The notes beneath the pieces are model-generated. The model ran no database searches and had not been told where the DNA came from. It worked only from the letters and a program-made list of their open reading frames with translations. A DNA stretch of 64,000 bases from Paenibacillus glacialis. Its GTDB lineage: Bacteria > Bacillota > Bacilli > Paenibacillales > Paenibacillaceae. How positions within the stretch are numbered: the stretch's first letter is position 1; every line of letters starts with the position of its first letter. The stretch spans positions 1 to 64,000 of the forward strand of contig NZ_LVJH01000022.1 in assembly GCF_001637205.1 (NCBI RefSeq), written 5' to 3'. The position numbers and the translations under genes are program-made. Below, in pieces: positions 58,238 to 64,000 of this stretch.

Positions 58238-61018
58238 ATGAACAGCAAGCTGAAGTCTTTAATTTGTACCTCATTCGCCTTTTGCATGCTCGCACAGAGT
58301 ATGGCGACGGTGTCTGCAACAGAGAACACACCTTCCACCATTTCAACAGGAAGATGGATGTCTGGGGAGTACCATACCCACACCATACAATCGGCAGATT
58401 CATCCGAATCTTTTATGAAATTGGAAAATGTACTCGATGCAGCGTTTCGAGAGGATCTTGACAAGAAGCCTGTAGAAACAGTCACATCACTGACGTACGG
58501 CAATCCCTTTGATTTCATTGTACTAGCTGATCATTTACGCAATTCACCGCGAGACCCAGATGGCAACAATAAGGTTACTGCACGTTGGGAAGCGATTAAA
58601 GATCAGCAGGACAAGCTTGCAGCGCTCCAAGCTGCTGGAAAATACACAGGTAAATTCATTTATTCTGGTTTTGAATGGGACATGATGGGCTTGGATCATG
58701 GTTCTGTCGGTATTATTGATTCCAAAAGTAATGAAGTACCCATCGATGCTATTCATCAATTCGAGTGGTTGTACAGCTACGATACAACTCCAGAGATGTT
58801 TCATGAAGATGAGACTGCTCTTTGGGGAGCAAGGCCTGATAAGAATACGTTGAAACCTGATAAAAATAAAACCTTTGAAGCCATTGAGTGGCTGAAAACC
58901 AATTACCCGGAGAGCTATGTATTGCTTAACCATCCATCTAGACATAATGGTGATAGCAGCGGTGTTGTCACTATCGAAGATATTCGCAAGATGAATGATA
59001 TTGCTCCTGAGATTGTATTTGGTATGGAAGGGTTACCGGGTAACCAAATGGCAGGCGGTGGGAATAGAGCGGAATTAAAAGACGTATACGGCGGAGCTGA
59101 CGTCATGGTCGCAAAGGTCGGCGGAATGTGGGATGCCATGCTTGGTGAAGGTCGTCACTTCTGGAACTTCACAAATTCCGACTTTCATTTTAAGTTGAGC
59201 AGCAATCGGAGTTACTCAAGTGGTTACTGGCCTAGCGAGTACTCGCGAAACAATACTTGGGTCGAGGGTAATACCTTCAAAGATATTGTCGAGGGTATGC
59301 GTTCAGGTAAATCTTATGCCGTTTATGGCGATCTCATCAATGCGCTTGACTTCAAAGCCACTGGAAATGGCGCTCAAGCTGAAATGGGCGAGAACCTACA
59401 GGTAACCGAAGGGGATCTTACAACAATCAGCATTCGATTCAAGAGCCCAGAGCACAACAACTATGCACAAATTAGCCCGCACGATACATCAGTCACCAAT
59501 GATGTCTATGTTGATCATGTCGATCTGATCTCTGGAGAAGTGACGGGCAAGATCGATGAAAGTCAATATGCTAGCAATACGACCAATGACACGACGAAAG
59601 TCATTAAACGTTTTACGAAAGAAGATTGGGGACAACCAGATGTCGACGGCTATTATACTGTCTCCTATAAGGTACCTGCGGATACAAACCGTTATTATCG
59701 TTTGCGCGGTACGAACCTGGGTACAGACGTAGCAGATTTCACAGAGAACGGTGAGCCTTTACAAGATCAATCATTTTCTAGGGGTGACGAGCCGGAGCAG
59801 AATGAGGAACGCTTCAATAATATTAATGACCGTAACTATGCAGGCTTGTGGTTTTATTCCAATCCGATCTTTGTTAATGTCGCCGCGCTCAGCGACGAGC
59901 AGGCAGTTACCGATACGATTACTAGTGTAACTTCAACACTTGGTGATACGAGTGCGATTACCACTAACATTCCCCTCCCTTCTGAAGGGTTGCATGGTAC
60001 CCGGATTGAATGGAAGAGCAGTAATGCGAATATCATTCGCATCGACAACAACACCGCGATTGTTACACGCCCATCCTCTGGCATGGGGGATATACGTATC
60101 ACACTGACTGCAACGATATCTCGCGGCGATCAAAGCATAGATTTACCCTATACTTTAGTCGTTAGAGCGTACCCTTCTAACAACTTGCCAGACAACAACT
60201 CGTCTGGCAACAGTTCGCCAGGCAATAGTTCTAGCAAGCCAAATGCGTCTGTCTCAGGTGGTGGAGGAACAGTTACTGCTGATTCAAATGGCAATATTAC
60301 AATAACACCTGACAAAGGCTATCAGGTTAAAGATGTTACGATCAATGGGATATCTAAGGGAGCACTCACTCAATTGACGGGTCTGAAATCTTCTGATCAA
60401 GTTGTTGTGACCTTCGAGAAACTTCCGGAGCAACCTCAGAAGCCAACTGAGCCCGCTAAACCTGTTGTTACTTTTAGTGATGTTTCGAGTCACTGGGTAG
60501 CCTCATCCATTAACTATGTTGTGGAACATGGATTGTTTACGGGTACCGCGGCAAATACGTTTAGCCCGAACAAAACGATGACTCGTGGTATGCTGGTCAC
60601 CGTTATGCACCGATTAGCGGGTAAACCTGAAGTAGAGTCAGAGTCAAATCACTTCAAAGATGTTAATACGAATGCCTATTACAGTGATGCGGTAGCTTGG
60701 GCAAGTCAGAATAACATTGTCCATGGGGTTAATAGTAGTCACTTTGCTCCAGATCAACCTATTACTCGTGAACAACTTGCACAGATATTCTTTAATTATG
60801 CAAAAGCAAACAAATTGAATATTAATGCTAGGCAGTCATTAGTCGCTTTCACAGATGCGAACAAAATCTCAACGTGGGCAGTTGATGCGATGAAGTGGTC
60901 CGTAAGCAACCATTTACTTTCTGGCAACGGTAATGGCATGCTTGATCCAACGGGTGCCGTATCACGTGCTGAAGTCGCAGCAATTATTAATCGTTTTATG
61001 ACTACCTTTAATATGTAA
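58238..61018 (+). CDS. SLH surface protein with a PHP-type phosphoesterase domain
   Basis: The 926-residue protein has a signal peptide (cleavage near residue 29, VSA-T), a PHP-like domain (about 40-350, with the metal motif GEYHTHT, LADHLRN and NHPSRHN), an Ig-like domain of the atrophied type (about 547-643), an Asn/Ser-rich linker (about 644-668), a small beta domain (about 670-727) and three SLH domains (about 742-926). SLH domains bind pyruvylated wall polymers, so this is a cell-surface enzyme, perhaps for phosphate esters or nucleotides. The ribosome site AAGGGG precedes the ATG. Confidence 0.85.
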   Translation: MNSKLKSLICTSFAFCMLAQSMATVSATENTPSTISTGRWMSGEYHTHTIQSADSSESFMKLENVLDAAFREDLDKKPVETVTSLTYGNPFDFIVLADHLRNSPRDPDGNNKVTARWEAIKDQQDKLAALQAAGKYTGKFIYSGFEWDMMGLDHGSVGIIDSKSNEVPIDAIHQFEWLYSYDTTPEMFHEDETALWGARPDKNTLKPDKNKTFEAIEWLKTNYPESYVLLNHPSRHNGDSSGVVTIEDIRKMNDIAPEIVFGMEGLPGNQMAGGGNRAELKDVYGGADVMVAKVGGMWDAMLGEGRHFWNFTNSDFHFKLSSNRSYSSGYWPSEYSRNNTWVEGNTFKDIVEGMRSGKSYAVYGDLINALDFKATGNGAQAEMGENLQVTEGDLTTISIRFKSPEHNNYAQISPHDTSVTNDVYVDHVDLISGEVTGKIDESQYASNTTNDTTKVIKRFTKEDWGQPDVDGYYTVSYKVPADTNRYYRLRGTNLGTDVADFTENGEPLQDQSFSRGDEPEQNEERFNNINDRNYAGLWFYSNPIFVNVAALSDEQAVTDTITSVTSTLGDTSAITTNIPLPSEGLHGTRIEWKSSNANIIRIDNNTAIVTRPSSGMGDIRITLTATISRGDQSIDLPYTLVVRAYPSNNLPDNNSSGNSSPGNSSSKPNASVSGGGGTVTADSNGNITITPDKGYQVKDVTINGISKGALTQLTGLKSSDQVVVTFEKLPEQPQKPTEPAKPVVTFSDVSSHWVASSINYVVEHGLFTGTAANTFSPNKTMTRGMLVTVMHRLAGKPEVESESNHFKDVNTNAYYSDAVAWASQNNIVHGVNSSHFAPDQPITREQLAQIFFNYAKANKLNINARQSLVAFTDANKISTWAVDAMKWSVSNHLLSGNGNGMLDPTGAVSRAEVAAIINRFMTTFNM

Positions 61019-61043
61019 TAATAAATACCATTTTCAAATGGAC

Positions 61044-61129
61044 AAAAGTGCACCTTTTAGAATAATCATTTGGTAAAGCCCAACTGGGTTAACCGATGAA
61101 TTCTAGGGGGTGCACTTTCATTTTTTTTT
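61044..61129 (+). terminator. Long inverted repeat ending in a T-run behind the SLH gene
   Basis: AAAAGTGCACCTTTTAGAAT pairs with ATTCTAGGGGGTGCACTTT over a 36-base loop and is followed by about nine T residues. It works as a terminator by form. The loop contains a second short inverted pair (CCCAACTGGG), so a miniature insertion element is a possible alternative. Confidence 0.65.
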
Positions 61130-61546
61130 GTAGATGGAAAGTAACCAGTTGGCTGCGTGATATTATTGATGGCGATCATATGAAGTTGACATAGGTTAGT
61201 TTGTTCGCATTTTATTGGGTATAATTTTTTGGTTGGATTATAGCTCTGCTTATGTGTCGATATTTTCGGACAGGGGTTCGACTCCCCTCGCCTCCACCAA
61301 CATGAAAAAGGACACCTCAGAGGTGTCCTTTTTGCGTTGGTGGAGTCTCGAGGGGTTGGACCCTTGGGTTCAGTCCGCGCGGAGGGAGCGAAGCGAGAGA
61401 GCACGGCGTTTATATCCAACCTCTAATATCGTCGGCGGAGGATGGGCATCGTGAGCAAGTTTATTGGAGATATGAACATTCCCCTCGCCTCTACCATGAA
61501 AAACCCGACCGCATGAGGTCGGGTTTATATCTACGCGATGAAAATA
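61130..61546. other. Segment with two further tmRNA 3' ends
   Basis: A nearly intact tmRNA end with encoded CCA lies at 61248-61299, followed by a terminator at 61304-61334. A shorter one (CATTCCCCTCGCCTCTACCA) lies at 61477-61496, with its own terminator at 61502-61527 (ACCCGACC/GGTCGGGT). No gene is seen between them. The GC-rich stretch at 61340-61440 is unexplained. Confidence 0.65.
61248..61299 (+). repeat. tmRNA 3'-end duplication with CCA
   Basis: The 52 bases repeat the end of ssrA (49939-49987), including TATGTGTCGATATTTTCGGA and the T-arm, and continue into CCA, which the complete ssrA gene lacks. It is an attachment-site copy left by integration at ssrA. Confidence 0.9.
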
Positions 61547-61942
61547 TTATTTTGCGTTCTTATCTGGCTGATGAATGCCAAATACATTTCCTTCTGTATC
61601 AATGTAATACCCTTGCCATGCCATTCCCGGAAGTGCGTATTTTGGCACTGCCACCTTGCCTCCAAGACTAACAATTTTTTCTTCAGTAGAATCGTAGTCC
61701 TCCACTCCAATTGTACATGTATAACCATTCATTGGTTGACCCGGTTCTGGAGAGGCACCTTGACGCTGCATCAAGGCACCGTTGATTCCCATTTCATTCG
61801 CATCGCCTGTCACAGCTCCGAAATAAGGCATTCCGGCATATTCACTCCAATCCTCAAATGTCCATCCGAATACCTCTCCATAAAACTTTTTGGCACGCTC
61901 CATGTCGTCTACATGAATCTCAAAATGAACTAATCTGCCCAT
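61547..61942 (-). CDS. VOC-family (glyoxalase/dioxygenase-like) protein
   Basis: The 131-residue protein has the paired beta-alpha-beta-beta-beta units of the vicinal oxygen chelate fold (VHFEIHVDDMERAKKFYGEVFGWTF at the start; the closing unit has YYIDTEGNVFGIHQPD). Candidate metal ligands are His6, a Glu/His in the middle and Glu/His near the end. The reaction cannot be predicted. The start is ATG with AGGAGG upstream. It stands alone, opposite to its neighbours. Confidence 0.85.
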   Translation of the reverse strand: MGRLVHFEIHVDDMERAKKFYGEVFGWTFEDWSEYAGMPYFGAVTGDANEMGINGALMQRQGASPEPGQPMNGYTCTIGVEDYDSTEEKIVSLGGKVAVPKYALPGMAWQGYYIDTEGNVFGIHQPDKNAK

Positions 61943-62044
61943 GATTTCCTCCTATGATTTGACTTCCTTAACATTTTTCCATTATTAGGGTTTCCTTTCC
62001 TGCAAGCTTTATAAGGGACAATATAAATTTTTACATACAAAGTA

Positions 62045-62125
62045 GCGACCATCGGGTGACGTCGAAACCGTAACTATACACGTAGAAGCCTAAACGTTGT
62101 TATCTTCCGACAGAGGTTACACTTT
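62045..62125 (+). repeat. Decayed longer copy of the tmRNA 3' region
   Basis: The stretch GGGTGACGTCGAAACCGTAA and the following CGTAGAAGCC and CCGACAGAGGTTAC align with ssrA bases from about 49897 to 49972 with many substitutions. The acceptor end is lost. It is the oldest-looking of the copies. Confidence 0.7.
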
Positions 62126-62131
62126 AGTCTT

Positions 62132-62160
62132 TTGACAAAAGGTAACTGGTTACATATAAT
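62132..62160 (+). promoter_or_regulatory. Consensus sigma-A promoter of the MarR gene
   Basis: TTGACA and TATAAT are both perfect and separated by exactly 17 bases, about 45 bases before the start codon. Confidence 0.9.
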
Positions 62161-62181
62161 GAATGTAATCAGTTACCTTTT
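62137..62181. promoter_or_regulatory. Candidate MarR operator (18-bp inverted repeat)
   Basis: AAAAGGTAACTGGTTACA and TGTAATCAGTTACCTTTT are inverted repeats with one mismatch. The nine bases between them contain the -10 box. A repressor bound here would block its own promoter, the usual MarR arrangement. Because a T-run follows, the hairpin could also act as a terminator for RNA entering from upstream. Confidence 0.7.
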
Positions 62182-62204
62182 TTTGAGATTGGGGGTATAT
62201 TATT

Positions 62205-62669
62205 TTGAATGAAATGGAAAAGAAAGCTTATATCTTTGGTGGCATTCTCACATTGGCGAACCGATTACAAGCTCTTGGCGACAAATTGGATGAGAATGTA
62301 ACGCTTAAGCAGTGGTTGTTGATAGCTGTTATTTTAAAGTCTGGGCAATCATCTCCAACCATAAGTGAAGTGGCGAAGTTGATTGGGAACTCTAGACAAA
62401 ATGTTAAGAAGATGGCCCTTTTACTTGATAAACAGGGCTTTGTTTCCCTAATAAAAGATGATCATGACGCGAGGATCTTTAGAGTTCACCTTACACCCAA
62501 ATGCTTCACTTATTTCCAAGCTCGAAGCGAAAAAGAGATGCAGTTTATGAATGCTTTGTTTGATACATTTGATGAAAATCTGACAAATGGGTTGTACGAA
62601 GGAATCGTTCAATTAGCTAACAATGTGACTAGAATGGAGAATGCTCATGAAGACGAGGAAAGGGGGTGA
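62205..62669 (+). CDS. MarR-family transcriptional regulator
   Basis: The 154-residue protein has a winged helix (about 30-110, with SPTISEVAKLIGNSRQNVKKM as recognition part and DDHDARIFRVHLT as wing) between dimerisation helices. It probably represses its own gene and the membrane-protein gene that follows. The start is TTG at 62205 with GGGGG 10 bases before it; ATG at 62214 is possible but too far from the site. Confidence 0.88.
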   Translation: MNEMEKKAYIFGGILTLANRLQALGDKLDENVTLKQWLLIAVILKSGQSSPTISEVAKLIGNSRQNVKKMALLLDKQGFVSLIKDDHDARIFRVHLTPKCFTYFQARSEKEMQFMNALFDTFDENLTNGLYEGIVQLANNVTRMENAHEDEERG

Positions 62670-62676
62670 AAAAACG

Positions 62677-63516
62677 ATGTGGGTGATCTTTATGATCTTT
62701 GCCATAATCCTAACCGGTATCACTGTATTTTTTTATGTACCTTATTCCAAGACCAAAACAGAATTTACTCAATCCGCAACAGAACAAATCGGTATCTCTA
62801 ATGCGATAAATAATGTTTTTACATTTGATGATGTTAAAGAATTGCCGAATCCCGTAAGGAAATACTTTGAATATAGTGGATACATAGGCACTCCCAAAAT
62901 GTCTTACATGAAGGTTGCCTTTAAAAATGTTGATTTTATTATGTCACCTGACAAACCAGCTTTAATAATCGATTACACTCAATATAATTTTGTTCGTGAG
63001 CCTGTAAGACTTGCCTATATTGATACGGCTATATACGGAATACCTTTTCAAGGGTTCGATTCTTATATAGATGGTAAAGGCAGTATGAAAGGAGTTCTAG
63101 GCAAAGTCATTACACTGTTTAATCAAAAAGGTGATGAAATGAATAAAGCTTGTCTAGTAACCTTCCTTTCAGAATCTCTAATTATGCCTATTGCTGCTTT
63201 ACAGCATTATATAACCTGGGAAGCTGTTGATGATACCCATGCAAAAGCGACAATATCGTACAATGATATATCAGCAAGCGGGATATTTACTTTCAGTGAG
63301 AATGGGGAACTTCTTTCTTTTACAACAGAAGATAGATCCGTCATATCTGCCGATAGGGCAATTCAGCAAGTGAGATGGTCGGCCGAATTTAAAGACTACA
63401 AGACGATTCGTGGGATCAAACAACCAACTCACCTTCAAGCTGTTTGGAATTACGATCAAGGAGATCTCATTTATTTTGATGGTGATTGTTTTACGGTTGA
63501 GTATGATTCAAAATAG
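62677..63516 (+). CDS. DUF6544-family membrane-anchored protein
   Basis: The 280-residue protein has one N-terminal membrane helix (VIFMIFAIILTGITVFFYV) and a large outer domain with ELPNPVRKYFEYSGYIGTPK, DYTQYNFV and GIPFQGFDSY, which I recognise as the DUF6544 family. The function is unknown. I chose ATG at 62677 behind AAAGGGGGTG, eight bases after the MarR stop. The two genes form an operon. Confidence 0.8.
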   Translation: MWVIFMIFAIILTGITVFFYVPYSKTKTEFTQSATEQIGISNAINNVFTFDDVKELPNPVRKYFEYSGYIGTPKMSYMKVAFKNVDFIMSPDKPALIIDYTQYNFVREPVRLAYIDTAIYGIPFQGFDSYIDGKGSMKGVLGKVITLFNQKGDEMNKACLVTFLSESLIMPIAALQHYITWEAVDDTHAKATISYNDISASGIFTFSENGELLSFTTEDRSVISADRAIQQVRWSAEFKDYKTIRGIKQPTHLQAVWNYDQGDLIYFDGDCFTVEYDSK

Positions 63517-63851
63517 ATATTTCTTTATACATCCTTAACATGATGAGGCTTCTGCGGTGACATCAAAACTGTGACTACACCCGTAGAAGCTTATGTGTCG
63601 ATATTTTCGGACAGGGGTTCGACTCCCCTCGCCTCCATTAGTAAATCCACAACCGAATGAGGTTGTGGATTTTTGCTAATTTTGGAACGGATAAAGTTTC
63701 TATAAATTGTAGCGCGGTAGAGGGTTATTAATGAATGGGACGAAATCAGGAATTCTAACCGGAATTCAGTGGTGCTTACACTTATGTTATAATTCAATAA
63801 AGCGCTTCTGTGCTTTTTAGAAAAATTGGATAAAGGATGCAATGACCAACC
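63517..63851. other. Right border of the island
   Basis: This stretch holds the outer tmRNA-end repeat (63555-63638), its terminator (63645-63674, ATCCACAACC/GGTTGTGGAT) and then about 180 bases without a gene. A TATAAT at 63787-63792 may be the -10 of the next gene. Confidence 0.6.
63555..63638 (+). repeat. Outer tmRNA 3'-end direct repeat (right end of island)
   Basis: These 84-85 bases match 49905-49988 with a single difference (GCTTATG for GCGTATG). They include the T-arm and acceptor end but, like the complete ssrA gene, no CCA. The copy is the right boundary of a region of about 13.65 kb. Confidence 0.93.
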
Positions 63852-64000
63852 ATGTGTGAAAATCAGAATTCTATGCACCACAAGCTGTTTATTATCGGCG
63901 CAGGTGCTGCAGGACTAATGGCCGCTGTTACTGCGCAGGATCAGGGTATCGATACTGCCATTCTGGAGAGCAATGACCGGATTGGAAAGAAGATATTAAT
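63852..64000 (+). CDS. NAD(P)/FAD-dependent oxidoreductase, aminoacetone oxidase/HI0933-like (partial)
   Basis: Only the first 49 codons lie in the window. They hold the FAD-binding dinucleotide fold KLFIIGAGAAGLMAAVTAQD followed by ILESNDRIGKKIL. The IGKKIL ending is typical of the HI0933/YtfP/BaiN flavoprotein family. The start is probably ATG at 63852, although the ribosome site is weak; the next ATG at 63873 is an alternative. It is the first chromosomal gene behind the island. Confidence 0.75.
   Translation, partial: MCENQNSMHHKLFIIGAGAAGLMAAVTAQDQGIDTAILESNDRIGKKIL

Noticed and set aside
61066..61419. Minus-strand frame of 117 codons with RRGESNPCPKIS
   Set aside because: It covers the tmRNA-end copy at 61248-61299 and its terminator in antisense; no ribosome site or family is seen.
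61538..61933. A 131-codon plus-strand frame opposite the VOC gene
   Set aside because: The minus-strand frame has clear VOC motifs and a good ribosome site; the plus frame is its shadow.
50000..63640. A complete prophage or conjugative element at ssrA
   Set aside because: No integrase, capsid, terminase, relaxase or replication gene is visible in the region.

Overview
The window is a piece of a low-to-mid GC Gram-positive chromosome, most likely Paenibacillus or a close relative. The signs are Bacillus-type gene orders (hprK-lgt-ppaX-acyltransferase, hisZGDBHAFI, yvcD-trxB, rapZ-yvcK-whiA-HPr, cggR-gap-pgk-tpiA-gpmI-eno, secG-rnr-smpB-ssrA), strong AGGAGG-like ribosome binding sites, TTG and GTG starts, and typical Paenibacillus surface proteins with copper-amine-oxidase-N and SLH domains. 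The genus is inferred from layout and protein style, not from a search.

Layout. 1-1080: 3' end of a 23S rRNA gene and eight tRNA genes, closed by a terminator. 1.2-3.6 kb: a PucR/CdaR-like regulator and an MsmX/UgpC-type sugar ABC ATPase. 3.9-7.0 kb: HPr kinase, Lgt, PpaX and a hexapeptide acyltransferase. 7.6-16.3 kb: a nearly complete histidine operon (hisZ to a PHP histidinol-phosphatase; no hisC) with a PRPP synthetase gene behind it. 16.4-19.1 kb: TPR protein and thioredoxin reductase. 19.2-22.6 kb, minus strand: an ABC exporter with a two-component system (YvfRSTU type). 22.9-27.1 kb: glucokinase, RapZ, YvcK, WhiA and an HPr-like protein. 27.6-36.5 kb: SIMPL protein, potABCD, a DUF2087 regulator with a GIY-YIG protein, and two tandem secreted paralogues. 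36.7-37.6 kb: clpP and tRNA-Arg on the minus strand. 37.8-45.1 kb: the glycolytic operon. 45.3-50.0 kb: secG, rnr, smpB and tmRNA.

From about 50.0 to 63.6 kb lies an accessory region downstream of ssrA. It has no intact integrase but is punctuated by at least six copies or remnants of the tmRNA 3' end, nearly all followed by their own transcription terminator. The genes between them are an IS3-family deletion derivative, a secreted amidase, a chemoreceptor, a membrane sensor-domain protein, a secreted copper-amine-oxidase-N protein, an SLH surface protein with a PHP domain, a VOC protein, a MarR regulator and a DUF6544 membrane protein. An 84-85 bp near-perfect repeat of the tmRNA end closes the region, and a chromosomal FAD oxidoreductase gene starts just beyond it. 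This stepwise island build-up at ssrA is the most interesting structure in the window.

Three families of short palindromic repeats are scattered through the ordinary chromosome: a two-hairpin element of about 100 bp (four copies), a TTACGAAGT-type palindrome (three tandem units plus one copy after the 23S gene), and an ATAGAATGAACTAAAG inverted-repeat element (two copies plus a half). Several regulatory sites can be read directly: a CtsR operator at clpP, CggR-like direct repeats at cggR, and a consensus promoter inside an 18-bp inverted repeat in front of the MarR gene.
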